Source of the DNA: Agapetus fuscipes
Taxonomy: Eukaryota; Arthropoda; Insecta; Trichoptera; Glossosomatidae
NCBI GenBank assembly: GCA_951799405.1
Contig: OX637362.1
Location: 10,216,493 to 10,280,492, forward strand
Length of the DNA: 64,000 bases
Direction: 5' to 3'
In this document: positions 43,432 through 54,269 of the stretch, in pieces
How the letters are laid out: every line of letters begins with the position of its first letter
Position numbering within the stretch: the first letter of the stretch is position 1
The notes under the pieces: model-generated
What the model saw: the letters and a program-made list of their open reading frames with translations, nothing else
What the model was told of the DNA's origin: nothing
Databases searched by the model: none
Translations under genes and position numbers: made by a program

Positions 43432-45483
43432 AACGCAACTAAGCTGCACGTATAGTTCAATTTCTTTCCGCGTTGTCTTATATGACGAATTGTCTCATAA
43501 AGGCTGGTTCGCACAAGGCCACTGATTTAGTCAAGTAACGAGTAATTTAGTAGTGGGCGGGGCGCTACTCGCCCGTGAAGCGTTCGCATTACGGTCCAGT
43601 ACAGTACACAAGTGCGAAGTTGGCTGCAGAAAGCCCTTTCTATAATGGCGGAAAATTTGAATTGGCTGCAGTTTGAAAATATTAATTGAGTATTAAAATC
43701 ATGTTATTATAAAGCCCTTTAAATTGGCTATGGTTTGGTAATATTAACTGATTTATGCCCGGCCACCTAGCTAGGAGCCTGTTTAGCAAACAACTTCGAA
43801 ACTCGACTTTTGTAAATTCGAAATGTATTTTATGGTTTATAAAATAATATACACATTTTAAATAAAAACAACACATGACTATTTGATGTTTATAATAATA
43901 TCTACCATTTACGCTGCAAACATTATTTTTTAATTGAATTTTTATCTTTTCAATGATGTGTACAAAGTATATTTTGTATGCACACACTATAATACGGCTC
44001 TAATCTGCAGCTGCATTCAGATGCATCTCTCTGTTGCGTTTTTCGTTGTTGACAATTAACATCAATATTCGACATGTAAAATCGGCATTTTCAAATACAC
44101 GGCGGTCACCAATCAATTATCAAGTTAAAGAAGAAACATGGTTCAACTTTTCAGAGGCTGACCGCGAGAAACTTGTTCAATCCTGCTACATACGCCTCTC
44201 ACGTCTGTCACAGATATACCAGCTGATGGCTTACAGTGGCATAAAATTGTAATGCCTCTAATTAGTTATCCCCGTGTGTCACTGAATTGTTTCTGTACAA
44301 AACAATAAGTAACAATCCATCTGAAGGATATCATAAGGCCTGTGATATGACAAATTTATGGTAGGTACCTATAAACATCGATCAATGTAAAAGATCGATG
44401 TTTTAAATACGTAATAAATTCATGGACGATAATAGTTATTTCCACAACATCTTTACCAAAACTATATTTGTACAGCTCTATTGTCAGCAAGGAGCTACAT
44501 GATTGTATTTTTGACAGCTGATATCCGCACCAAAAATCGATGTCATACTATTCTTATCGAAAAAAAATTACCTTTCTCAAAACTTTTTGGAAGTAGATAA
44601 GTCCTAGCAACTTCTATATTCTCAAGAGTTTCTAAAAAACCAAGGATATCGGTGTGCATATCCACTTATTTACAGTTTAAACATGACATAACCTCACTGA
44701 CAGGTCGCTAAGTTTAGGGAGCGGAACATCGGGCTCGCAAATATAAGAAGTTCTTAAGTACTTAAATATTTTTAAACAGCACTTTATCTTTAAATATTCT
44801 TGCTGAAAACGGGCATTATCTTTTCAAACTGCAGCCAATTTAAATTGCCGCCATTCTTGCATTTCCGTTTCCCCGCCAAGAGTGAGCGGCCAATGGCGCG
44901 GCCGCTAATAAACTCGACTCGGACTCGGGCTTTTCCGTGGCTCTTCGGACTCGGACTTTTCCGTGGCTTCTCGGCAACACTCGCCCACGGACGGTGGGCG
45001 GGGCCGCTACTTGCCCGAAAAAATAAAATGAAATGGATCGGCTTGACTAAACCATTGACTTAACTACTGGACTAAATTGTTGGGGTTCGCACACGTTTAG
45101 CCACTAAATTACTCGTTACTTGACTAAATTACTCGCCTTGTCCGAACCAGCCTTAAGAGATCATAATATGTGGCGAGTGAAATCTTTTTATTTACAGAGA
45201 TAAGGGAGTCCGCCTTGCGCAACCACTTTACTAGAAGTTGAGTTTACCCTGTTCTCGAATGTGCGTTTCTTGTGAAGGCTAAGTAAACTCTGCTGGTATA
45301 ATTAATCAAAGAAATATACTGTTTTAATTCACTTTTTTATTATTTATTTTAAATATGTCTAGCAGTTTTCTGCTGGTATGTTTATTTTGGTATTAAAATA
45401 AACACTTTAAAGAGGTATCATTTCTGGCCCCCTTGGTGGGGATCGCACTCTAGCTCTTTGCCATGGAACGCAAGCGCTCTACG
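43432..45483 (-). repeat. SINE2 copy split by a Harbinger-like element
   Basis: The SINE2 3' end is at 43432-43500, and the rest resumes at 45154 through to the head near 45480. The gap is the 1653 bp element described separately. The SINE2 body also has an extra stretch at about 45302-45379 bounded by a repeated CTGCTGGTAT (45292-45301, 45370-45379). Confidence 0.75.
43501..45153. mobile_element. Harbinger-like non-autonomous DNA transposon (1653 bp)
   Basis: Terminal inverted repeats begin AGGCTGGTTCG and end CGAACCAGCCT, with the ACTAAATTACTCGTTACTTG block shared in inverted orientation inside both ends. A TAA target duplication is at 43498-43500 and 45154-45156; a 3 bp TNA duplication is typical of PIF/Harbinger. 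Interior inverted blocks (TTGGCTGCAG, GGCGG) follow each end. The right subterminal part (about 44860-45010) is unusually GC-rich. No transposase is visible; the 72 codon frame at 44034 is unrecognised. Confidence 0.75.
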
Positions 45484-46261
45484 TTATTTTATTTATTTAC
45501 CGAACATAAATTTGGCAAATACAAAGATTTCAAGCTCTTCAATAAAATGAGGACTTTAAGAGGCTTGGTTATAAAAAATATTTTATGTGAATTATTACGG
45601 TTGGTAAAATAATCTAGTGTTGTAGATAATTAAATATACTTGATAAAAATCCGTGTATCGTGTATGCGTTATCTAGTATCTGATATTTCAGGTAACGCTA
45701 TACTAAAAGGTATCAGTAAAACAAACAAAACAATTAGAATGCGGGCGGGGGCATAGCCACCTAATCCATCAAGCCATCGCTGAGGTCCTTTTTTTCAACG
45801 TTGCTTGAGAAAATCAATTTCATTAACAATTAATGTGACCTTACGTCAAAAAAATGAACTTTAGTAATAAGTCATTCAGTAATAGACCGCCAAGAAAAAG
45901 TACGATTTCAAAAATTTGTGTTGAGTCCGAAATTCTGATGACTTTCAATTAGTATAACGTTCTGAGATATTGAATTATGATCCATTTTTTACAAACCATT
46001 TTTTTACAAACGAGTAGAACAGGTTTTTCAATGATTCGTCAGAGTCGTATCTGATGTCATCATGGTACGTATCTCTGCTACAGCTAAACAGGCACAAATT
46101 TAACTGCCAAAATAATTTGTGACCACTCGTGATCGATGATTATAAATAGGTCTATGACATGGTTCTTGTTCTAAAATAGGTTTTTATGAAGTAATTCTCT
46201 CATACGTAAAAACTTGATTCACATTTTCTAATCACACTTCTGTTTCGTTTATGTACATTTG
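45484..46261. other. No feature recognised
   Basis: AT-rich; no frame or known repeat. Confidence 0.3.
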
Positions 46262-46412
46262 AGAGTAAGGATTAAGAGCCATAAGGATTTTTTTGTATCA
46301 AAGTGTGTATGTGCAACTGCAAGCCTACAAGTATCTGATTGTGGGCGTGCATGTCATTTAAATCTTAAATGTAATTAATATATATCCATGCATATTAGAT
46401 TATGACTAATAT
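46262..46412 (+). repeat. LINE-A 3' end, very degenerate
   Basis: Only the terminal half is recognisable. Confidence 0.4.
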
Positions 46413-46833
46413 TTTTACTTGGTAACTATGTACCTATACAAACACAGAACACATAAAAATCGTTAACACTTTGCCAATCAAATTAAAACAGTTATTATAA
46501 TTTACAAAATTGATTGATTTCAATATGATTTTGTAGTATTTTAATGTTGTTAACATATATATAATTTATTTCTCTTTGTGGTTTACTATGTCAAAGTCCC
46601 TTTGGGAGTGTATTATGAATAAATAAATAAAATTGATTAGAAAGTCATACTTGCGTTATTCAAGCAACGTTGCCGCTTCGCAAGTCTGTTATTTAAATGT
46701 TTGTGGGACTTTTAGGTGGCTTTGACAACGATGACATTAACAGCTACCTTACTGTTTTAGTAGGACGGTATTTAGATTCTGACCTATCATTTGTAATGGA
46801 AAACATTATTATAAATTATTTAATACACACAAG

Positions 46834-47125
46834 TTGGTCCGTAGTCCAGTGATAACACTTCGGACTCTTAAATGGAAGGTTGTGGGTTCGAATCCCAGCG
46901 GAGAACAAAAAATACACCATTTATATTTTCAAATTTGCTCTTCGCTGGGTTGAAAAATTCATAAACCTTCACCAAAGACCGGTCATCAAAAGGTCCATCC
47001 AGCCTTACAGCAGCTGGGTCTTGTTTGAGAATTGGCGCTTTCTACAGCGACGACCAATCTCACGAAAGGCTTTTGAGGTGTGATACATACAAAAACAGCG
47101 CTCACCAAATAAATCAGCCTAATTT
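46834..47125 (+). repeat. SINE1 copy (tRNA head, tail B)
   Basis: Begins TTGGTCCGTAGTCCAGTG (A box) with B box GGTTCGAATCCC, SINE1 body and tail B. No 5S head precedes it. Confidence 0.8.
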
Positions 47126-47164
47126 AATTTTTAATTTTTAAGTAGTAGATAATTATAAACGAAA

Positions 47165-47450
47165 TCGGTAAACGAATGGATGATGAACGACTAACGTAGA
47201 AAGTGTATAGAGGAAATGTCAGAGGAAAGCGCGGAAGTAGAAGACCTAAGAAGGAATAGATAGACCTTATAGGTGGGTGAGATTGTGAAAGAATGGAACC
47301 TGCAGAGTGAGAATAAGAGAAAATTATGTATGAAAAAAGTGATGTATGTTGAAAAGATCAAAGAGGTGTACAGGACAGAAAAAAAGTGGAGACGTATGTG
47401 CGGAGGTATCAGCCACCCCTAGTGGAATGGCGGCAGGATACAGTAACAGT
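47165..47450 (+). mobile_element. LINE-A coding-tail fragment
   Basis: A degenerate RMDDERL...GSRRPKKE...EWNLQSENKRKLCMKKVM-like stretch with stops, ending CAGCCACCCCTAGTGG. Confidence 0.7.
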
Positions 47451-47661
47451 TACAGTTGTAGAACCATGGCTTATAATAATCACAATAAGATCATGCACTC
47501 GGAAGAAAAATGTAACAGCACACGGGCGGTTTTTTTTGGTAAAATACAAGCAAACATTTTGTGATTGGTTGCTAAGGATCATTGTCATATGTGTAACGTT
47601 TGCCCGCCGAGAAAAAATCGCTTAATCAAATGGTAGATAAGCTAAACAAGCACTGAGGGTC

Positions 47662-47923
47662 TAATCAAATCTAATCTAATCTAAGTTGCAAAGATATGTT
47701 ACATTGGAGATTCACATTACATGCATTCCCACAAACAAGACACGTACAAGTTTGCGCTTGCACGTGCCTCATGTGAGCCTACAACATTAAAACCAATCTC
47801 AAATGGACATAAACCCTGCAACTCTTGCCGTCCTTCCCTGTAACAGGGGTGACATTGGCAAAGTGAACGATTTTTACAGCATGGGTGGTCAGCCGCATAC
47901 CAACCTATAAGTCAAGGAACAGT
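47662..47923 (-). repeat. LINE-A 3' end
   Basis: A full minus-strand unit with a (TCTAA)n start. Confidence 0.85.
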
Positions 47924-48281
47924 GAGGGTGCCTATAAAAAAAACGATTTTCATTGCCCTTTGGGGTCTTTAACCCCAAATGAACTTAAATATTGACTTAT
48001 CATCAAAACGCCTTTTTTTGTAAAAGAAATAACAATAACACAAAGCACCTATACAAATCAAACGAATAGCAAACTAGAAGCTTTGTATAATTTGTAAGTT
48101 TGTAAATCACATAATAATAAAAATACAATATTGGAAACCACATTTTTTTTCAAAGAAAAAACATTTTGAAAATCACTGAAAGGACATTTTTAATGAATTA
48201 AAAAATTAGGTTAATTAATTTCTTCAAATTAGGCTCTATCGATCTTCCACGTTCCTTTTTTTAAAGGGTGTGTGAAATAAG

Positions 48282-48588
48282 ATATATTGTTACTTCCAGC
48301 AGCTTTATCCGCAAAGGGGTTGCATGGGGAAAACGAAACATATTTAATTTTATAGGTAAGGGAGCCGGTCTTACGCTTACATTTCAGTTGAAGTGTTAAT
48401 TTTCCCAGATACCAAAAGGGCTGGTACTCATTTCTTCTGAAGCCTTTATACGCATTGCCGGTAATTTATTTTGGGTTTGAAATAAAATTGAAAAATGAAA
48501 TCAGTTCTGACAACCACGGTGGGATTCGAACCCAACCTCTCGGTATAGAATGCAAGCACTCTACCAACTGAGCTGTCTACCGGACCGA
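48282..48588 (-). repeat. SINE2 copy
   Basis: A nearly full minus-strand copy. The head at the high-coordinate end has GGTTCGAATCCCACC; the 3' end is degraded. Confidence 0.75.
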
Positions 48589-48608
48589 ATGTGATGATCG
48601 AAGTATAG

Positions 48609-48926
48609 GGTTACGAACTAAGGATTTGTACCCAAGCGCGCATGAATAAGTACGCTATTGTGTAGAACAATCTGGCTCTAGTATGACGGTAGTAGTAAGG
48701 TACATAGAATGGGTGAGAGATCGAATGATCTGGAATATGCAAGAATGACCCCCTTTGTACCTATATACATACCTATACGGACTGCAAAGGGCATCAGAGT
48801 TGCATCCAACATTTGGACGTGAATACCAAATAAGCAGAGATTATCAATTATTGTTAATTGTGAACCAAACTGTGTGAAATAAATAATTGCAGTTTAATTA
48901 AAAGAGAACCCTGTAAAATCCTAACA
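48609..48926 (-). mobile_element. LTR-1 solo LTR
   Basis: Read on the minus strand it runs TGTTAGGATTTTACAGGG to TTAGTTCGTAAC, about 318 bp. TG...CA-type ends and inverted TGTTA/TAACA termini support an LTR. The full-length SINE1 starts 30 bp beyond. Confidence 0.7.
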
Positions 48927-48955
48927 AAAGTGTGCCTGAGCATATTGAACATATT

Positions 48956-49070
48956 GCCAACGACGATACCATGTTGAAAGCACCGGTTCATCAGATCAAC
49001 GAAGTTAAGCAACATTGGGTACGGATGCTACTTGGATGGGTGACCGCTAAGTACACCGCATGTTGTTGGC
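48956..49070 (+). pseudogene. 5S rRNA-derived SINE head (copy 2)
   Basis: 115 bp, better preserved than the 13 kb copy. It starts GCCAACGACGATACCATG; the 5S A-box region (GAAGTTAAGCAAC) and C-box region (GGATGGGTGACCGCTAAG) are easily recognised, and it ends GTTGTTGGC. These are the internal promoter elements bound by TFIIIA in true 5S genes. Confidence 0.9.
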
Positions 49071-49379
49071 ATTTCTTGGACCGGTCCGTAGTCCAGTGGC
49101 AACACTTCGGACTCGTAAATGGAAGGTTGCGGATTCGAATCCCGGCGGAGCACAAAAATATACCAGTTATATTTCCAAATGTGCTCTTCGCTGGATTGGA
49201 AAATTCATAAACCTTTACCAAAGATCGGTCACTGAAAAGTCCATCCAAGCTTATAACAACTGGGTCTTGCTTGAGAATTGGCGCTTTCTACAGCGACGAC
49301 CAAGCTTGCAGAGGGCTCTTGAGGTGTGATACACACAAAAACAGCGTTCACCAAATAAATCATCCTAATATTATTATTG
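48956..49379 (+). repeat. Full-length SINE1: 5S head + tRNA-like + body + tail B
   Basis: 5S-derived head 48956-49070, an 8 bp linker, a tRNA-like unit from about 49079 (A box TAGTCCAGTGG, B box GGATTCGAATCC), the SINE1 body, and then the alternative tail (GAGGGCTCTTGAGGTGTGAT to AAATCATCC) ending in (ATT)n near 49375. The 5S-tRNA junction GTTGGCATTTCTTGGACCGG matches that of the 13 kb copy apart from two inserted T's, so the composite is a propagated family and not a chance adjacency. Confidence 0.87.
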
Positions 49380-49849
49380 CTTTCTTTGTTGGTCACTTTT
49401 AACCTGTTTTTACTTTAACAAATATGTTTTCACTACAGTATCATACATTGACCTAATTTTCACTGAAAGCGATATAGATAGGCCTTATCATCGCGGCGTC
49501 TTTGTTAATAATTGACGACGTTTCCTAGTTTGATCTATAATCTATATTAAAATGTATGTTGAAACTGTAAGACACGGGAAATATGTCAAGTAGGTACATA
49601 CTTTCAACATGCCAAATGTATTATGTCAAATCTGATGATTATTAAAATCAGTAAAATGTCAAATGTCAAAATTAATGTTCAATCTATGAAATATTTCGAG
49701 TAGCATGTCGAGTTTGTCAAAAACAATTAGTTGTAAAGAGAAATAATGAGGTCGGAACATTGAAAAGTGCACGAAAATAAGCCTCATCACTCGGCTCAAT
49801 TACTTTTCAATCTGACCGCCAGAGGCGCTAGTCACTCATCCATTCTTCT

Positions 49850-50195
49850 TCTTCTTGTGCCACTTCTAACGAAGATCGGCGATCATCATAGCTATTTTGA
49901 TTTTTGATGCTGCGGCTCGAAACAGGGAATTGGTGCTTCCGCCGAACCACTGTCGCAGGTTCATCAGCCACGATGTCCTTCGGCGTCCCTGAGATCTTCT
50001 CCCCTCAATCTTACCCTGAATAATAAGATGAAGGAGACGGTACTTCTCATTTCTCATAATGTAACCGAAGTACATACATTAGCTTTCTCTGCTTAATGGT
50101 TGGCAGGAGCTCTTTTGTAGTGCGCATTCGTTGAAGGTCTTCTTTATTGGTGACTCGATCACGCCAAGAGATCCGAAGCATTTTTCGGTCTAGAC
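49850..50195 (-). mobile_element. LINE-B (RTE-like) 3' fragment
   Basis: Minus-strand homologue of the 6.1 kb copy (MYFGYIMRNEKYRLLHL...KIAMMIADLR), with a frame break upstream and the same GAAGAAGAAG end (49846-49858 as CTTCTTCTTC). Confidence 0.8.
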
Positions 50196-50265
50196 ATCCA
50201 TAAAAAGCTTTATTCATCGGTCAAATATTTATGAGGCTAAGTAACTGCATTGTTAGGTGTAGACA

Positions 50266-50424
50266 TATTTACAATAATAATAACTACACAGTTAAAAATT
50301 ATTAATCGGATATTAGACGAAACGTTATAAGAGTATAACGTCGAGAATAATTTAAGTTCACTTATAACAGTTCGTTTTATATCCGATAAATAATTTGTAA
50401 CTGTGTAGTTATTATTATTGTTAA
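50266..50424. repeat. Inverted-repeat element
   Basis: Arms AATAATAATAACTACACAGT and ACTGTGTAGTTATTATTATT with a partly paired interior. The right arm interior resembles 18990-19080 (GAATAATGTAAGTTC), so it is a dispersed family. Confidence 0.7.
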
Positions 50425-50685
50425 TAAGTTACTGCATGCTGTTAGTACGTCGTTAAATGTGAAATAAGATAATACACTTACTAAATTGGTTGAATCTGCG
50501 AAATAATTCAAAGAGTACCTATACAATTTTCTTGGGTTAAACTAAAAAATAAAATTCAAATTCAAATCACCGATTTCCATTTGAAGTATATCCGAGTAAA
50601 ATTTAAAATTCAAGAAATTCAGCATTAAAGTGATTTCACGAGGTTATTTCACAACAATACATCATTTCTACAATTAATAGCAGTA

Positions 50686-50995
50686 CAGACCGGTCCGTAG
50701 TTCAGTGGTAACACTTCGGACCCTGAATGGAAGGTTGTGGGTTCGAATCTCGGCAGAGCACAAAAAATATACAATTTATATTTTCAAATTTGCTCTTCGC
50801 TGGGTTAAAAAAATCATAAACCTCTGCGGCACTCTTCCAGGGTGACATAGACCCCCAAAACTTTCAAGAATTGGGGAGCCTTTCGCACAGGATTCCTTTA
50901 AAAAAATGACCGGTCACCAAAGGTCCATTCAGCCTTAGATACAGCAACTGTTGAAAATTGGCGCTTTGTAGCGACGACGACCAAGCTCGTAAAAA
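50686..50995 (+). repeat. SINE1 copy with an internal LINE-C tail
   Basis: tRNA head and early body run to about 50820. LINE-C 3'-end sequence then follows (50821-50907, CCTCTGCGGCACTC to CACAGGATTCC plus A-run), and the SINE1 body resumes (TGACCGGTCACCAAAGG). The LINE tail thus sits in the middle of a SINE. Confidence 0.75.
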
Positions 50996-50996
50996 G

Positions 50997-51253
50997 GTCG
51001 ATAGCTCAATTAGTAGAATGCTTGCATTCCATGTCGAGAGCAAGGGTTCGATCTCAAAGTTTACTCAACCTCCGCAATAAATGAGAACCAGCCCCCCCGG
51101 GAGCTGGGAAACCCCCACTTCAACTGAGAGTGATTGGTGTGAGGCCGGCCCCCTTACCCGTAAAAATAAATAGGTCCCGAATCGACACATGCGACTCCTT
51201 CGGGGATAACGCAGACAATAAGTTACACTTTATGTGTGGCTTAGTTGCGTTTT
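50997..51253 (+). repeat. SINE2 copy with internal deletion
   Basis: Head AGGTCGATAGCTCAATTAG and B-box-like GGTTCGATCTC, then a jump directly to AAAGTTTACTCAACC, losing the usual TCAGAAAT-CCCG segment. The 3' end GTGGCTTAGTTGCGTT is complete. Confidence 0.75.
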
Positions 51254-52049
51254 TTTATTAATGTGTATTTCATAGTGATATTTCATGAAAAAAATTTCGG
51301 TGCGTTCTTTGACCGAATAAATACTGTAAGGAAGGAAAACACCCTGAGGAACACCCCTCGGGAATTCACAATGGGTGACATCACTAAGCCGAGTGATATT
51401 AGAATGTTCGAACCTCATTCAAGGTTTTAAAGTATCCACAGCCATCTGCCAAAGCGATTTACAAGCTAAACAACTTTTAATTCAAGTACCACTTGTTTAA
51501 TTAATTATTTACACTTTAATTATATCACAAGAGTATTAAGTACCGTCTCATTTTCCACTTTTACTGCTCGTTGTCCGCATTTCCCTCATCAATAATTCAC
51601 AACTCTTACTTGTTTCATTCCAGTTAAGGTTTTCATCGATTTTTTCCACAAGTACCAATTTTCCATGTTTAGCTTTTCCACTGTTAACACGAATGCAGGC
51701 AATTTGCATGTCATTTTGTAGCCGAACTCTTTGAAGGGTGAACGTGCCTTGAGAAAGCTGTAAAAAAAAGCTATAATATTATTTGTAATAATAGTTTTTA
51801 ATTAATTGTAAAAATAATTGAATTAGAAAACAATAATTAATCATAAGATTTGATGTGTTGTCATTAATATCATAACATATTTGAAATTTTCTTAATTTTG
51901 TACATTTACCGAGTGAATTTTTTTTTTATTGATTAAAAAGGAGCGCAATCGGACTTTATCTGTTCATATGCAGAAGCTTCATTTTAATTTAATTCCTGAA
52001 AGGTTTTTGATTAATGTGTCATTAAATTCATTAGAAAATAAAAGTTCCC
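51254..52049. other. No gene seen
   Basis: Overlapping 61-62 codon frames on both strands (51230-51430) carry no motif. Confidence 0.3.
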
Positions 52050-52165
52050 TGCCCCCTTACCTGTAAAAATAAATAGGTTCAACTCGCCACATGCGACCCC
52101 TTCCGGGATATTGCCGGGATAACGCGGCAAGGAGTTACACTATATGTGTAGCTTAGTTGCGTTAC
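52050..52165 (+). repeat. SINE2 3' fragment
   Basis: From GCCCCCTTACCTG to GTTGCGTTAC, with a small internal duplication of GGGATA. Confidence 0.65.
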
Positions 52166-53329
52166 AAACAAGTGAATCATTTAACGACCATCGTCTTTTT
52201 CCTCATAAAATCTTGGTATTTCATGATTACAAAACTTTTCATGAAATGACAATTTTAATTAAGAAAAAAAATGTAATTTAATTATTTTCTCTGTTTTTTT
52301 CTTAAGTGAATTTTATCTTACCGACTATTGTGTTGTTAGTAAATTATAATTCCCAAAGTAGTGTTCAAAGTGAAATTTAATTAAAAATTGAAGTTCATTT
52401 CTGTGTGTTTTCATTAAATTTTATTAGTTTTTGATATTTTCCAAGCTGGGGCAGTGTATGGACTCGGTTGCTGTTGCAAGACAGCACGTTTCAAATTTAG
52501 AGTAAGTTTAAATAAAATTTAATAAAAAAAGTGGACATTTTTATTAAAAGCTTTCAATAATTTGCTAACAATGGATATCCATAGACATATCTTCTGTTCG
52601 ATAGATAAATTGGCAGCGCGTATACTTTCACAACGGAAAGTTTAACATCAAATTCGATGATTTCAGATATAAATTGCTGATACCAATTTTGACAAACTGA
52701 CAACCAAAATTTTAACTACCAGAATAAAATATTCAGCCTTTAAAATATAAACGACTACTTGAAAGAGCGTCCATTTTCTAAACTAGAAGTCCATTTTTTT
52801 TTCTTTTTTGGTGTTTGTAAAAAACTTAGTAACCATCAAGTTTTACTCAAACACCTCTTATTTTTGTAAAATACGGCTGTAAAGCAATTTGATGCACCTG
52901 TTAAAACAAAAACAAAAAACAAACTTGGGTTTCTGAGGACAGAGACAGATTGAGGTTCAAGATAGCGAAGGCCAAGGCTCGATATGGGATGAAATGCTAG
53001 CGAAGAAGAAGTAAAGATAAAAATGGTTCAATTGGTCAATTGACCTGTTTCGGTGAAAAAGTTGTAAATACACGAGGGTCAGATAAAGTCACGGAATAAT
53101 TGTGCTTTCAAAGCAGGATGACGTTGAATGAGCTTTGATTCCTATTGATCAACGTCCATCTTTCAAAGGTATCAATATATTACCAGCCAATTCACGAGGA
53201 ATAAGACAAAAATTCCATTTTTTCCTGCTGCGTCACCTTGGCTAGTACCACCAGCCACTAATCGTACCTCTTTGTCGTAATTCATCCTACTTTCTCAGTT
53301 ATCTATGATTTTGTCTTAATTTTGTGACA
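52166..53329. other. No feature recognised
   Basis: AT-rich up to 52900; 52900-53300 is more balanced but has no frame. Confidence 0.3.
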
Positions 53330-53408
53330 GTGTATTCTTGAACGTAATAAATCGAAAGCGCTTGAGGTGAATTTGTGAAAATAAAACCCTGTGTTTAAAA
53401 AAAAAATG
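53330..53408 (+). mobile_element. LINE 3' end fragment with poly-A
   Basis: AATCGAAAGCGCTTGAGGTG, then GTGAAAATAAAACCCTGTG, ending in an A-run; related to the 21400-21592 insertion. Confidence 0.5.
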
Positions 53409-53531
53409 TATACCTTCTCATTTCAGTTGTTGATATAATGAGTATAACAGTTTCCCCACATTTTCTTTGCCCAATAGGCTAATTTCACTTTTTTTTCATA
53501 AATTGATAGACTACATTTTTAAAAATGCATC

Positions 53532-53783
53532 TGTCTAATCTAATCTAATCTAAGTTGCAAGATATCATATTTCACATTACATGCATTCTCACAACCAGAC
53601 ACGTACAAGTTCGCGCTTGCACATGCCTCATGTGAACCTACAACATAACAACCAAATCTCAAATGGACATACACCCTGCAACTCTTGCCGTCCTTCCCTT
53701 AGACAGGGGTGACATTGGCAAAGTGAACCATTTTTACAGCATGGGTGGTCAGCCGCATACCAACCTATAAGTCAAGGAACATA
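53532..53783 (-). repeat. LINE-A 3' end
   Basis: A full minus-strand unit ending CCTATAAGTCAAGGAAC. Confidence 0.85.
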
Positions 53784-53939
53784 CACGACAAATTACATTT
53801 TATACATCTGCGTTTTGAATAAAAAATATATCTGACTTAGTTTTTAAATTATAGCTCTAAAAAATTTGCGCATTTTTGATTTCCGGTAAAACAGGTAATT
53901 TTTTTGTTAAGACGGATATGACGTCGATGGATCTTCGGA

Positions 53940-54060
53940 CCTTCGGAGTGTAGGTATTAACAGGCCCAGGTAGTCAGCCGGCTAGCGACGTTTGACGTCA
54001 TTTTGACGCTAGCTGGCCGCGCTGCGTTTTGGCGGGACTCAAATTCTCCGCATTTTATTT
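53940..54060 (+). promoter_or_regulatory. GC-richer patch upstream of GST with CRE-like palindrome
   Basis: A short GC-rich stretch in AT-rich surroundings, 200-300 bp before the first GST coding exon. It contains the palindrome TGACGTCA (53993-54000, a CREB/ATF-type site), a TTTTGGCGGGA motif, and two inverted CTAGC blocks around it. It could be promoter or first-exon DNA of the GST gene, or the tip of an unrecognised transposon. No TATA box is evident. Confidence 0.25.
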
Positions 54061-54269
54061 TTGAAAATTATCAATTATATCTTTATTTTTACTATTTAAA
54101 AATATATGGTTGTGGTCTTTGAAATGTATTCTACACAACAATAGTATTTTCAACCATTTTCCCTACCACTGCAATTACCCTATTTATATTTTGTGGAATA
54201 CCTTCAGGATACATGTCTTCTGTGCTCTGTTTTTGCAGTAACGCCGCAGCCAAGGTCTCCGCAGCCAAG

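Noticed and set aside
48956..49070. Functional 5S rRNA gene
   Set aside because: It diverges at many positions, lacks a T-run terminator after GTTGGC and runs directly into the SINE1 tRNA-like unit.
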